Part shown: positions 1 to 7,841 of the stretch, in pieces | Layout of the letters: each line of letters starts with the position of its first letter | Position numbering within the stretch: position 1 is the stretch's first letter | From: CAZSWR01 sp964610885 | GTDB taxonomy: Bacteria > Bacteroidota > Ignavibacteria > Kapaibacteriales > UBA2268 | Direction of reading: 5' to 3' | DNA length: 32,886 nucleotides | Assembly (NCBI GenBank): GCA_964610885.1 | Contig: CAZSWR010000033.1 | Coordinates: 1-32,886 of the forward strand | Program-made: the position numbers and the translations under genes | The notes under the pieces: model-generated | What the model was told of the DNA's origin: nothing | What the model saw: the letters and a program-made list of their open reading frames with translations, nothing else | The model's database searches: none

Positions 1-54
1 ATTTACAAATATAGCAATTTATTATTTTGAAAGTATCGGTTTTTCGGATGAACC

Positions 55-642
55 TCATTTTTTTATCCAAAAATCAATTATTGAATCAATTTCTTTGCTG
101 AACTCTTGGTACGACTGCGTATGGCGGCGCGTCATATAGAACATAAGCGCTCCGTGCACGGCCAGCTTGATGCCCGATTGCACTTGCTTCGCGGAGCTTT
201 TCTTAATCAATTTTTCTGATACGCACAAGTTGAACTCGCTGCCGACCAATTCGTCGAAAAGCGTATAGACAGGCTCAAGCGACGTCTTGGGCGAAATCCC
301 GTTCGCTTCCTCGAGGAAAAGCAAATCGAACAACCCCGGGTATTGCACGAAGAATTTTGAATACGAATGCGTTATCGCGACGATGCGCTCGCGGCCGGGA
401 TAGACCTTCTCGATATCTGCCAATACGAACGCCTTGCATTCCTTGATGAAATCCTCCACGCAGACAAAAATCAAATCCCAAACATTTTTGAAATAATTGT
501 ACAACGTGGCGTAGGAGTACCCTGCCTTCTTGGCCACGTTCCGTACGCTGACGGCGCTGATACCCTCGCTCGTAATGATTTCCTTGGCCGAGTTAATGAA
601 GTATTGCCTCATGCGTTCGTCCTGAATCTCGTTCTTGCCCAT
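55..642 (-). CDS. TetR/AcrR family transcriptional regulator
   Basis: This is a 195-aa DNA-binding repressor of the TetR type. The N-terminal helix-turn-helix covers about residues 7-55: 'MRQYFINSAKEIITSEG' followed by 'VRNVAKKAGYSYATLYNYF', the standard TetR recognition region. The rest is an all-helical ligand/dimerisation domain with no family-specific signature I recognise. The frame is open further upstream to 729, but a GGAGG lies five bases before the ATG at 642, so that start is preferred. The gene is divergent from the GH3 lipoprotein gene, and the shared intergenic region has inverted repeats (728-780) that could be its operator. The inducer is unknown. Control of itself and of the GH3 gene is inferred from position only. 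Confidence 0.88.
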   Translation of the reverse strand: MGKNEIQDERMRQYFINSAKEIITSEGISAVSVRNVAKKAGYSYATLYNYFKNVWDLIFVCVEDFIKECKAFVLADIEKVYPGRERIVAITHSYSKFFVQYPGLFDLLFLEEANGISPKTSLEPVYTLFDELVGSEFNLCVSEKLIKKSSAKQVQSGIKLAVHGALMFYMTRRHTQSYQEFSKEIDSIIDFWIKK

Positions 643-727
643 AATGGCCTCCATAAATATATTATAAAAACTTAGTAAACTTGCATTGTGCGCAATTAGC
701 ATGGTCGCTATCATTTCAATACCTTTC

Positions 728-780
728 ACTGTTTAACAGTATTGCAATATTCTAACACTGCTAATATACTGAACACTGTT
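728..780. promoter_or_regulatory. Candidate TetR operator cluster
   Basis: A near-perfect dyad ACTGTT-T-AACAGT lies at 728-740. An 8-bp palindrome ATTGCAAT follows at 741-748. AACACTG then occurs twice, at 754-760 and 772-778, the second within AACACTGTT. Inverted and repeated half-sites between a TetR gene and a divergent gene are typical of TetR-family autoregulation. Binding is inferred. Confidence 0.5.
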
Positions 781-846
781 AATACGAAGCAAGTGTTTTT
801 TTGTTTCTCGGGAAAATAATTTTTCTTTAAATTATAACAATTAGTA

Positions 847-854
847 TATATTTG
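847..854 (+). promoter_or_regulatory. Bacteroidota-type -7 box for the GH3 gene
   Basis: TATATTTG matches the Bacteroidota TAnnTTTG -7 element and lies 24 bases before the ATG at 879. No convincing TTG/TTTG -33 element is seen at the usual 19-21 base spacing, so the promoter may be weak or regulated. Confidence 0.45.
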
Positions 855-878
855 CACTTTGATTGATAAAGGTTTTTT

Positions 879-1994
879 ATGAAATATTTATTCATTGTAC
901 TGCTTGCATTAGCCATGATTTCTTGCAATTCAACGACCGACAGCGGCCCCCACGATTTAACCGCCGAACAGATGATCGGCCAGATGGTGATGGTTGGTTT
1001 CCGAGGATTTGAGGTCGCTCAGGACAGCCAGATCGCCCGCGACATCTCCCGAGGGATCGTCGGCGGAGTGATTCTTTTCGACAAAGATGCCGAGCTTGGC
1101 ACTTACGAGCGCAACATCCAATCGCCCGAGCAGCTGGCCAGGTTGGTCTCCGGTTTGCAATCCTTCGCGACGACTAAGCTCTTTATCTCGATCGACCAAG
1201 AGGGCGGCCGCGTGTCGCGTCTGAAGTCGAAATACGGCTTCCCGGAATCCGTGTCGCAGCAATATTTGGGTACGCTGAACAATGCCGACACTACGCATTT
1301 CTATGGCGCACGGACGGCAGAAATGCTCTCTCGGGCCGGCGTGAACCTGAACTTTGCCCCCGTCGTGGACGTCAACGTCAATCCGCAATGCCCCGTTATT
1401 GGCGCCTTGGAGCGTTCGTTTTCGTCGGACGCGGCAGTGGTCGGCGCGAATGCCGAGATTATCATCGGCGAACACAAGAGCAAGGGCATTTCCTGCGCAC
1501 TGAAGCATTTCCCCGGCCACGGCTCCTCGCAATCGGATTCGCACCTCGGAGTGGTGGACGTAACGAACACCTGGCAGCAATACGAGCTGGACCCATACCG
1601 CTACCTGTTTGGCAAAAAAATCGTCGATATGGTTATGACCGCCCATATTTTCAATGGAAATATCGACAATGTGTATCCGACCACTCTTTCTTATTCCACG
1701 ATCACCGGAATGCTCCGAAACACTCTCGGCTTCGATGGCGTCGTCATCACGGACGATATGAACATGAAAGCGATTTCGGAGAACTATGGCTTCGAGAAGG
1801 CCGTGGAACTCTCGATCAATGCGGGCGTCGATATCATCTTGGTTGCGAACAATTTGCAATACAACAAATTCGCTGCCGACACCACATTTCAGACCATTCG
1901 CAGGCTCTATTCCGACGGGAAGATCAGCCTGGATCGCATTCGCCAGTCCTACACGAGGATCATGGCTCTCAAAGCAAAGCGACTCCCTTCGTAG
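879..1994 (+). CDS. GH3 glycoside hydrolase (NagZ-like), predicted lipoprotein
   Basis: This is a 371-aa family 3 glycoside hydrolase. The best match is to the beta-N-acetylhexosaminidase (NagZ) branch, which releases GlcNAc from cell-wall muropeptides. The N-terminus is a lipoprotein signal (hydrophobic stretch ending AMISC, Cys16), so it is probably membrane-anchored outside the cytoplasm, unlike cytoplasmic NagZ of enterobacteria. Catalytic motifs are intact: IDQEGGRV near residue 107, KHFPGHG at 209-215 followed by DSH (the NagZ His/Asp acid-base loop), and ITDDMNM with the likely nucleophile Asp292. The length suits a single-domain NagZ without the C-terminal domain of beta-glucosidase-type GH3. 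It diverges from the TetR gene, and MoxR follows after 69 bases. The exact sugar substrate is not proven. Confidence 0.9.
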   Translation: MKYLFIVLLALAMISCNSTTDSGPHDLTAEQMIGQMVMVGFRGFEVAQDSQIARDISRGIVGGVILFDKDAELGTYERNIQSPEQLARLVSGLQSFATTKLFISIDQEGGRVSRLKSKYGFPESVSQQYLGTLNNADTTHFYGARTAEMLSRAGVNLNFAPVVDVNVNPQCPVIGALERSFSSDAAVVGANAEIIIGEHKSKGISCALKHFPGHGSSQSDSHLGVVDVTNTWQQYELDPYRYLFGKKIVDMVMTAHIFNGNIDNVYPTTLSYSTITGMLRNTLGFDGVVITDDMNMKAISENYGFEKAVELSINAGVDIILVANNLQYNKFAADTTFQTIRRLYSDGKISLDRIRQSYTRIMALKAKRLPS

Positions 1995-2063
1995 GCGAAA
2001 TATTTTACCATATGGCCACAATCAAGTATTTGTTGATTTCTCCAACGATGAGGTACAAGCACG

Positions 2064-3068
2064 ATGACCAACGAAATGCGCACTCGCGAATTGCAAATAC
2101 TGGCCGAACGGGTCTCCGAAGCTAATGGATTTATTTCATTGGTGGAGGAGGAATGCGCACGGCATGTGTTCGGAATGGCCGAAGCCACGCGAAAGATGCT
2201 ATTGGCAATGATCGCCGGCGGGCACGTGCTGCTGGAGGGCATGCCCGGATTGGCCAAGACACGGCTCGCGAACGCGCTGGCCAGCTCGATTAGCGCAGAT
2301 TTCAAACGAATCCAATTCACTCCCGACCTGATGCCAGCGGATATTGTTGGCAGTTTGATGTACAACCAACACACAGGCCAATTCTCCACTCGGCGGGGAC
2401 CTGTCTTCACGAACATCCTGCTGGCCGACGAAATCAACCGCGCCCCCGCAAAGGTGCAGAGCGCGCTGCTCGAAGCCATGCAGGAGGGCCAGGTTACCAT
2501 CGGAGACGAGACTCACCGCTTGGGCGAGCTATTCTTCGCCGTCGCCACATCGAACCCAATCGACCAAGACGGCACTTTCAATCTGCCCTTGGCGCAAACT
2601 GACCGCTTCGCAATTAAAATCATCATCGACTACCCCGCCCCGGCCGACGAGCTAAGGATCATCGGCGAACTGACCGGAGCCAAACCCAAAAGCCCGAGGA
2701 AAGTGGCATCGATCGCGGACATACTTCGCGCCAGGGAAATTGCAAGGTCAATATACATCGACCCGAAAATCTCGGACTATATTATTTCGCTCGTCTGCGC
2801 CACTCGCCGCCCAAAGGAATTCGGCCTCGATTCGCTTGCCGACTACGTGGAATACGGTGCATCGCCGAGGGCGACAGCGTGGTTGGCCACCTTGGCGCGG
2901 GCAAGGGCGTTTATGCGCTCGCGCTCGTTCGTTACGCCGGAAGACGTGAAATATTTCGCAACGGACGTCTTGGCGCACCGCGTCGGGCTGAACTACTTGG
3001 CCGATACAGACTCAATATCGCAAATTGATGTAATTAATGAAATTATAAAGATAATTCCCCAACCGTAA
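2064..3068 (+). CDS. MoxR-family AAA+ ATPase
   Basis: This is a 334-aa MoxR-type AAA+ ATPase, a chaperone-like enzyme thought to help insert cofactors or assemble complexes together with von Willebrand A proteins. Walker A is the MoxR form GMPGLAKT (residues 59-66), Walker B is LLADEINR (119-126), and sensor 1 is in ATSNPIDQDGTF, followed by LPLAQTDRF. The length is normal for the family. A TGAGGT lies about nine bases before the ATG. The stop codon overlaps the start of the following DUF58 gene (TAATG), so the two are translationally coupled. This MoxR/DUF58 pairing is common in bacteria. The later aerotolerance genes (BatA/BatB) often found with it in Bacteroidota do not follow here. Confidence 0.93.
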   Translation: MTNEMRTRELQILAERVSEANGFISLVEEECARHVFGMAEATRKMLLAMIAGGHVLLEGMPGLAKTRLANALASSISADFKRIQFTPDLMPADIVGSLMYNQHTGQFSTRRGPVFTNILLADEINRAPAKVQSALLEAMQEGQVTIGDETHRLGELFFAVATSNPIDQDGTFNLPLAQTDRFAIKIIIDYPAPADELRIIGELTGAKPKSPRKVASIADILRAREIARSIYIDPKISDYIISLVCATRRPKEFGLDSLADYVEYGASPRATAWLATLARARAFMRSRSFVTPEDVKYFATDVLAHRVGLNYLADTDSISQIDVINEIIKIIPQP

Positions 3069-3934
3069 TGGATCGCAAGTACATCAAACAAATTGCCCGG
3101 CGCATAGAAATCTCATCGCACGGGACAGCTTCCGAACTCATTGCCGGAGCATTTAAATCCAAGCTAAAGGGTAGCGGAATGATTCCCGCCGGGCTTCGCC
3201 AATACGCCGACGGAGACGACGCAAGAGCAATCGATTGGTGCGCAACTTCGCGCTCGCACGACGTCATGGTGCGCACACACGAAGAGGACAAACGCAAGGA
3301 CGTCGTACTGATGGCAGACGTCGGCGAAGGGATCACGCTCGGCGGATACTCCGAGAGCCAGAGAATCGGCTATGCGGAAATCCTATCTCTCATTGCCCAT
3401 TCGGCCTATCGCGCCAATTCGAGGGTTGGGTTTTGCCTGTTCTCCGATAGGATTGAAAAAGAAAAGAAAGCCAGATCCGGCTCCGAACAGCTCTATTCGG
3501 TGATGGATTCGATACTGTCGGCGAATTTCAAGCCTCGACCTTCGTCTCCGCTGTGCTGTCTGGACTATTGCTTAGCGTCGGTCAAGAAGCAATCGCTCGT
3601 ATTCATACTTTCGGATTTCCTTTCCGCCGAGGCCTACCAGCAAGAGCTTCGCAGGGCGGCGCATCGGCACAGCGTTATCGGCGTGATGATACGATTGGAA
3701 CCGCCGTTCGTGCCGCCATCGGGATTCATTACGGTCTATGACCACTCGAAGAAAAGAGAGGTCAGCATACCTTGCTCCGATGTGGCCGAAATGTTTCGCA
3801 CGGCCGCTGCTCAGCAGTCAGAGGCAAAGAAGCGTTTCGCCGAGGCGCGCGCCGACCTGTTGGAAATCGATATGAATAAAAATATACCTCTCCAATTGGT
3901 AAAGTTCTTCCAATCGTTGAAAAGGTTAGGGTGA
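3068..3934 (+). CDS. DUF58 (vWA-like) protein, MoxR partner
   Basis: This is a 288-aa DUF58 protein. The hallmark DUF58 block is at residues 44-62 (RQYADGDDARAIDW...), followed by a von Willebrand A-like fold. The position where the metal-binding MIDAS motif (DxSxS) is expected reads D84-V-G-E-G, so the serines are replaced by glycines and metal binding may be lost or altered. No transmembrane segment is obvious, so it is probably cytoplasmic. It starts inside the stop codon of the MoxR gene, which implies co-translation and joint function. The specific client is unknown. It ends with TGA, which shows that TGA is a normal stop codon in this genome. Confidence 0.88.
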   Translation: MDRKYIKQIARRIEISSHGTASELIAGAFKSKLKGSGMIPAGLRQYADGDDARAIDWCATSRSHDVMVRTHEEDKRKDVVLMADVGEGITLGGYSESQRIGYAEILSLIAHSAYRANSRVGFCLFSDRIEKEKKARSGSEQLYSVMDSILSANFKPRPSSPLCCLDYCLASVKKQSLVFILSDFLSAEAYQQELRRAAHRHSVIGVMIRLEPPFVPPSGFITVYDHSKKREVSIPCSDVAEMFRTAAAQQSEAKKRFAEARADLLEIDMNKNIPLQLVKFFQSLKRLG

Positions 3935-4033
3935 GGGCTACTGCTTATGTTGCTACGTCCTTAAAAAATTTTTAATCGCTCGCGTCGCATCGAGAAGAAT
4001 TCCACTTTGTCGAATGACATGGAAAAACAACTA

Positions 4034-4067
4034 ATTGATACTACCATTTCGAGATGGTAGTATCAAT
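4034..4067. terminator. 14-bp perfect hairpin between convergent genes
   Basis: A perfect inverted repeat has 14-bp arms (4034-4047 and 4054-4067) and a 6-base loop. It lies between the convergent DUF58 and FISUMP genes. Read on the minus strand it is followed by TAGTTGTTTTTCC, a U-rich tract, so it most likely terminates the FISUMP transcript. Without a U-run on the plus side, termination of the MoxR/DUF58 transcript is less certain. Confidence 0.65.
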
Positions 4068-4146
4068 ACTGCTTTGCTAACAAATACATTTATAATAAAT
4101 CGGGCGTTCGGCATACGACATATACTGAAATCTTGGCTAATGAGAT

Positions 4147-5217
4147 TTATTTCAATTTTTCTATCATTTTTGAACGATTCCCGTATCTTAAATAGTAAAC
4201 ACCGGCCGGCAGAGAAGAAATATCAATTCTTAGAACTTTGTCGAATTGGTTGTTTCCGATCTGAATGGCTTTTTCACCTAATTCGTTGAATATTGAATAT
4301 TCGTCATTGTGGTCAGCATCTCCGATCGTGACAAAGCTTTCTGCCGGATTGGGATATATGTATGGTGTTGACTGGCTTTCTTCCCCATCAGTACTATTTG
4401 CTGAATAGTCTTTGAGACATCGGACAGAGTATGAAGCAAGTATGTTTGGGCCTTGGACGTCAACGCTTCTTCCGATTATCGACCAATATGAAGACACATA
4501 TCTGATGTATGGCGTCAGGAAGTTGTAAGCATCAATTTCGGCAGAAGAAGTCCAATAAGCAGTCCCGGTACCTTTTCCTGCCCATATCTTGTTGTAATTG
4601 TGTCTGTTCCCGGCAGGAAGAGCAGTGAAACCGCTTTCGTTATTGCCTTTGTCTTTCAGAATTTTTCCGGTTATTTCCTCGATAATGTCTTGCCAATGCG
4701 ATCCGTTTGCTTCCTTCAATTTGTCTCCTTCGTCAGAGCCTCTGTCGCCGGATTTTCCCAATTCGGATTCGGGCATGCCCAATGCGATTTCAAGCAGTTT
4801 CCATTCTTCATCGCTCGGTATATGCCATCCACAAGGGCAAATGCCCTGTACAGTTTTGTTTGACAGGTTGCTTGGTTCGGAGTAATCCATCGCTTCCTCC
4901 CAATTATAAAGCCCTCCGTATATGTCGGCATTTTTCTCATCGTCTTCGTAAACATACTTTTCGATGATTCCATTATTTGTTTGCCAAAGTCCTGCCTGTT
5001 GGCCTTTGACGGTTTTGCCCACGTTTAAATTCTCGGCCATCCACCACTGGCCGCCGATTTTCACGGTTTTGTATGTTTTCCCATCTCTCTTATCGGTCAA
5101 AGTGCCAGTTTCCGGCTGAGAAAAGCAAGACAAAACGTTGATAATAAAAAGAAACAGCAGGATGATTCCACATTGAAATACTTTTGGATAAATTGAGTTT
5201 CTGGTTCTGTTTTTCAT
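4147..5217 (-). CDS. FISUMP-domain secreted protein with T9SS sorting tail
   Basis: This is a 356-aa secreted protein. A signal peptide (about residues 1-33, hydrophobic core before SCFSQ) is followed by a Fibrobacter succinogenes major paralogous (FISUMP) domain over about residues 37-290. Hallmarks include DGKTYKTVKIGGQWWMAENL, CPCGWHIPSDEEW, GFTALPAGNR, YWTSS and a terminal SVRCLKD. The last ~70 residues are a Bacteroidota type A C-terminal sorting domain (YPNPAESFVTI ... ISSLPAGVYYLRY), which marks export through the type IX secretion system and surface attachment. The ATG at 5217 is preferred because the open frame upstream begins only with TTG. VLSC could also be read as a weak lipobox. 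Ligand or substrate is unknown; the fold is C-type-lectin-like. Confidence 0.88.
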   Translation of the reverse strand: MKNRTRNSIYPKVFQCGIILLFLFIINVLSCFSQPETGTLTDKRDGKTYKTVKIGGQWWMAENLNVGKTVKGQQAGLWQTNNGIIEKYVYEDDEKNADIYGGLYNWEEAMDYSEPSNLSNKTVQGICPCGWHIPSDEEWKLLEIALGMPESELGKSGDRGSDEGDKLKEANGSHWQDIIEEITGKILKDKGNNESGFTALPAGNRHNYNKIWAGKGTGTAYWTSSAEIDAYNFLTPYIRYVSSYWSIIGRSVDVQGPNILASYSVRCLKDYSANSTDGEESQSTPYIYPNPAESFVTIGDADHNDEYSIFNELGEKAIQIGNNQFDKVLRIDISSLPAGVYYLRYGNRSKMIEKLK

Positions 5218-5370
5218 GCAATCCAACTTGTAAGTTCATTAAAATGATTCATACGCATTATAATTACACTTGAAAGCCGAAACAGTTTCAACATAGATTC
5301 CGGTTGCCACTTGCAGCACAAAGACAAAAGGAAAGATGGGTATTAATTCATTTCCCTTCAATAATAATAA

Positions 5371-5955
5371 TTATACTTCCTTTTTGAAATTTGCTGTATA
5401 GTTTCGCTTCGTACCAAACAGGCTATGGAAAACGAAACCACCGCGAGCCGCCAATTCCTTCACTTCTTCGATCGAGAGTTTGTCGGGATCGCCCGCCTGT
5501 TCGGAAATGGATAATAAACCGCCCGGCCGTAGCAACCGATAGAATTCGGAAAGGTATTGCTCTTTGTTTTCCACCTCTCCGATCACTGTAACCATAAAAA
5601 TACGGTCAAAGGACTCATCCGGCAGCGCAAATTCATTTCCAGAGCAATGGTAATATTCCACATTGGCGCCTAAGCCTCGCTTTTCCAAGCGCCTGCGTGC
5701 GTAGTCCAGCATTTCCTGTTGAATATCTGCAAGCACTAATTTCCCGGTTTTAAGCGCTTTTGCAAACTTCGTACTAAAGTAGCCCGGACCTGGCCCAACC
5801 TCCAGGACTGAGTGGTATTCTTGGAGTTCGATACGGCGCATCAATTCCTTAGGCGAAAGGAAAAGATTCCGTATCGGAATAAGAAGCGTGAAAGCCATCT
5901 GAAAAGGAAATACACCTTTCGAGGCAAAACGTTTTGATATACTTCGTTCGTTCAT
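5371..5955 (-). CDS. Class I SAM-dependent methyltransferase
   Basis: This is a 194-aa Rossmann-fold methyltransferase of the Methyltransf_11/UbiE-like type. SAM motif I is VLEVGPGPG (about residues 50-58), the acidic residue after strand 2 is in LVLADIQ, and motif III is in LLRPGGLLSISEQ. The substrate cannot be assigned; the ISKRFASKG...FPFQ start resembles small soluble methyltransferases of lipid or small-molecule pathways. The frame is open up to a TTG at 6051. That upstream part carries a 15-base string (6029-6043) also found in the 221-bp repeat family, and a GAAGG sits seven bases before the ATG at 5955, so 5955 is the preferred start. The gene is monocistronic and followed by the FISUMP gene in the same direction. 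Confidence 0.8.
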   Translation of the reverse strand: MNERSISKRFASKGVFPFQMAFTLLIPIRNLFLSPKELMRRIELQEYHSVLEVGPGPGYFSTKFAKALKTGKLVLADIQQEMLDYARRRLEKRGLGANVEYYHCSGNEFALPDESFDRIFMVTVIGEVENKEQYLSEFYRLLRPGGLLSISEQAGDPDKLSIEEVKELAARGGFVFHSLFGTKRNYTANFKKEV

Positions 5956-6358
5956 ATCCATGCCTTCAAACCATCCAATATATTTAACATGACCATCTTC
6001 CCATCCTTGCCAAATCGATGGGAGTCCGAACCCACAGGTTAACGAATTCAAATGTACATACTAACATTAAACGAAAAAGAACCTTATTTATTAAAGTTCT
6101 ATAACGTATTGTATTGTGTACTGTCCAAAATAGCATTATTAGCGCGGTTTCTACTCAAAAGAAATTCCTATTTGCTAGGAGCCTCCAAACCTTATCATCT
6201 TCCCACCTTAATAGCATAATCGATTTTATTTACAACATACATGTTTACCTTATTCACTCAAATATGAATAAGGTAATAATTTTTCTTGAGTTGGATTCTC
6301 TGGGCTATGAAGGTTTGGGAATGTTAATAAGGTTTTTCGGTGTTGCCAGAGTTCGTAG

Positions 6359-6378
6359 GGGCACGGCACGCCGTGCCC
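6359..6378. repeat. GC-rich palindromic intergenic repeat
   Basis: Arms GGGCACGGC (6359-6367) and GCCGTGCCC (6370-6378) form a near-continuous palindrome preceded by GTAG. Its context resembles the hairpins at 6438-6458 and 32741-32758, which also sit next to GTAGGGGC or its complement. Dispersed REP-like element. Confidence 0.5.
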
Positions 6379-6437
6379 TCGGAATTATATAATATCCGCC
6401 TAATTACCTTGTTTTGTCCTAAATGACCAGATCCTTC

Positions 6438-6458
6438 GGGCGGGTTTGGAACCCGCCC
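6438..6458. repeat. GC-rich hairpin, REP-like copy
   Basis: Perfect arms GGGCGGGTT (6438-6446) and AACCCGCCC (6450-6458) with loop TGG, followed by CTAC. A related copy in the opposite orientation is at 32737-32758 (GTAGGGGCGGGTT...AACCCG). Dispersed intergenic palindrome. Confidence 0.55.
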
Positions 6459-6703
6459 CTACACATTTTCTCAAGTAGAAAGTTACAAGTAAGGCTCAAA
6501 ATTTTGAACCCCTACAGCTTGTACTGTCCAAAATAGATCTGACTTGCTACTTTTACCTTTTTACTTGCAACTATTTTCATCACTTCTGCTAATCAACTCA
6601 TCCGATGACTGCCGAATTACGAATCAATAACGAATGAACGGCCAGAGTCATCGGATGTGTGTTAGGTACTCAATTTATCGTCAGTTAGCCCTACTTTTTT
6701 TGT

Positions 6704-6733
6704 TTTGATTTATCGAAATAATCCATATATTTG
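6704..6733 (+). promoter_or_regulatory. Bacteroidota-type promoter of the HRDC gene
   Basis: TTTG at 6704-6707 and TATATTTG at 6726-6733 are separated by 18 bases, matching the Bacteroidota TTTG/TAnnTTTG promoter. A second TAnnTTTG (TACGTTTG, 6745-6752) has no partner -33 box. The predicted leader to the ATG at 6845 is about 105 bases. Confidence 0.6.
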
Positions 6734-6844
6734 TCTGAGATTCATACGTTTGATATATACTTAGTCCTGAGATTCATTAGAGTTCCGCCGGAAAGCAGTG
6801 TGCTTTTAATAAATCATTTTGATTTGCAATTTTGGGAGCAATTT

Positions 6845-7306
6845 ATGAGAATCAAAACATTTTGCATCAGGCTTGGCCAGGCATACCAGGAGAGCGATGA
6901 AGAGGAACTTAACGAGTTCCTTTCGTTGGTAAAGGTCAATAAAACATGTTCCTCGCTTGTCCAAGCGGAAATTCCATATTGGACAGTTCTGGTGTATCAC
7001 GACGAGGCCAGCGCGAACAAATCGTACACAACCGTCAGAAAAGCTTCTTACGACAAAGATACTGAGTTGGACATCGAAGAGCAACAAATCTTCGAGGAGC
7101 TGAAGAAATGGCGCTCCGACACGGCATTGATGATGAATGTGCCGCAATACTTCGTATTCACCAATACTGAATTGATCGGCGTTGCCAAAGAGAAACCCGA
7201 AAAATTAGGGGATTTCGATAAGCTTCGAGGGTTTGGAACAATAAAAATATCGAAATATGGAGACGAGATACTTCAGATCGTAAATGCAATCCGGAACGTT
7301 ACGTGA
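6845..7306 (+). CDS. HRDC-domain protein
   Basis: This is a 153-aa protein with a C-terminal HRDC (helicase and RNase D C-terminal) domain over about residues 80-150. The pattern LKKWRSDTALMMNVPQYFVF, then ELIGVAKEKPEKL, then LRGFGTIKISKYGDEIL is typical of this nucleic-acid-binding fold. The N-terminal ~65 residues (IPYWTVLVYHDE near 42-53) form a conserved domain I know only from stand-alone HRDC proteins of Bacteroidota. The ATG at 6845 is chosen because GGGAG lies six bases before it; the longer frame from 6731 overlaps the predicted promoter. No helicase, nuclease or reverse transcriptase partner is in the window. It converges on the uncharacterised gene at 7416-7841. The partner and role are unknown. 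Confidence 0.8.
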   Translation: MRIKTFCIRLGQAYQESDEEELNEFLSLVKVNKTCSSLVQAEIPYWTVLVYHDEASANKSYTTVRKASYDKDTELDIEEQQIFEELKKWRSDTALMMNVPQYFVFTNTELIGVAKEKPEKLGDFDKLRGFGTIKISKYGDEILQIVNAIRNVT

Positions 7307-7415
7307 TATATGGCGAATATCCACAGTTAACAATCGAGCATCAACGCAGATTGACGCGTCCACTACTCATAATAATCTGAAAAAAGTAATTGAGTTGAAT
7401 GCAAAGCGTAATTCA

Positions 7416-7841
7416 TTATTCGCCGGATTTCTCTACTTTCAATTCGATAAGTCTTTTGCTGTCCATGTAATGAGTGGCGTAATTCTCTTCAATTGCTTTG
7501 TCGCCTGATTTGCTGAATCTGAGGTGCTGGCCTGCACCCTTGCCGAACTGTTTATATACGGCCAATGAGCTTTTTAAATTCAGCTCGTCAGAGTATTTTC
7601 GGATCGTCTTATTTATCAAGGTCAACTTGCTTAGATTTGCTTGGCACGCCCTCTCGAGGTATTCAATGCGTCCGAATCGCCAATTATCGTAATCCTTCGC
7701 GGACAAGTAGCCCAATTGCAAAAGAATATCTACAGGGCTTACGAAGCCTTTCTCTTGGAGAGTTATACGAACTAAGCTTTTTACTTTCTCAACCAGGTCA
7801 ATATTATTCAAAATCGTCCTCATTGAATTCAATTTGCTCAT
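7416..7841 (-). CDS. Uncharacterised conserved protein (WRFGRIEYLE family)
   Basis: This is a 141-aa hypothetical protein. The region DYDNWRFGRIEYLERACQAN, then LSKLTLINKTIRKYSDELNL, then GKGAGQHLRFSKSGD resembles a widespread unnamed bacterial family I recognise by pattern but cannot assign a function. It has no signal peptide, membrane segment or catalytic motif. The ATG at 7841 lies inside the 3' end of the interrupted UPF0158 frame (which ends at 7804). An alternative ATG at 7823 overlaps that end less. Neither has a clear Shine-Dalgarno sequence, so expression probably depends on coupling to the upstream gene. Confidence 0.65.
   Translation of the reverse strand: MSKLNSMRTILNNIDLVEKVKSLVRITLQEKGFVSPVDILLQLGYLSAKDYDNWRFGRIEYLERACQANLSKLTLINKTIRKYSDELNLKSSLAVYKQFGKGAGQHLRFSKSGDKAIEENYATHYMDSKRLIELKVEKSGE

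Larger units (their letters stand above)
6117..6546. repeat. Interval bounded by a 17-bp direct repeat
   Basis: TGTACTGTCCAAAATAG occurs identically at 6117-6133 and 6530-6546 in the same orientation, bounding 396 bases with no coding capacity I trust. Related words occur at about 6412 (TGTCCTAAATGACCAG) and near the window end at about 32838 (TGTCCTGAAATAGG). It could be the footprint of an insertion-sequence end, but no transposase remnant is visible. Confidence 0.45.
5956..6725. other. Gene-free repeat-rich interval
   Basis: No supported gene is seen here. The interval has a 17-bp direct repeat (TGTACTGTCCAAAATAG at 6117-6133 and 6530-6546) and a 9-bp-arm GC-rich hairpin at 6359-6378. A second 9-bp-arm hairpin lies at 6438-6458. 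A 12-bp inverted repeat lies at 6599-6610/6646-6657 around the word CATCCGATGACT. Words such as CTTGCTACTTTTACC recur in inverted form near 20.58 and 32.8 kb. This looks like accumulated remains of small mobile repeats. Confidence 0.6.

Noticed and set aside
957..2021. Long open frame antisense to the GH3 gene
   Set aside because: It is a shadow of a high-confidence gene and its protein has no recognisable domain.
6114..6392. 92-codon frame in the repeat region
   Set aside because: It runs through a GC palindrome and a repeat copy, with no start signal and no family resemblance.
4147..7306. Possible diversity-generating retroelement remnant (C-type-lectin-like FISUMP protein near a stand-alone HRDC protein, both types known around such elements)
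   Set aside because: No reverse transcriptase, no template repeat resembling the FISUMP 3' region and no adenine-specific variation can be seen in the window.
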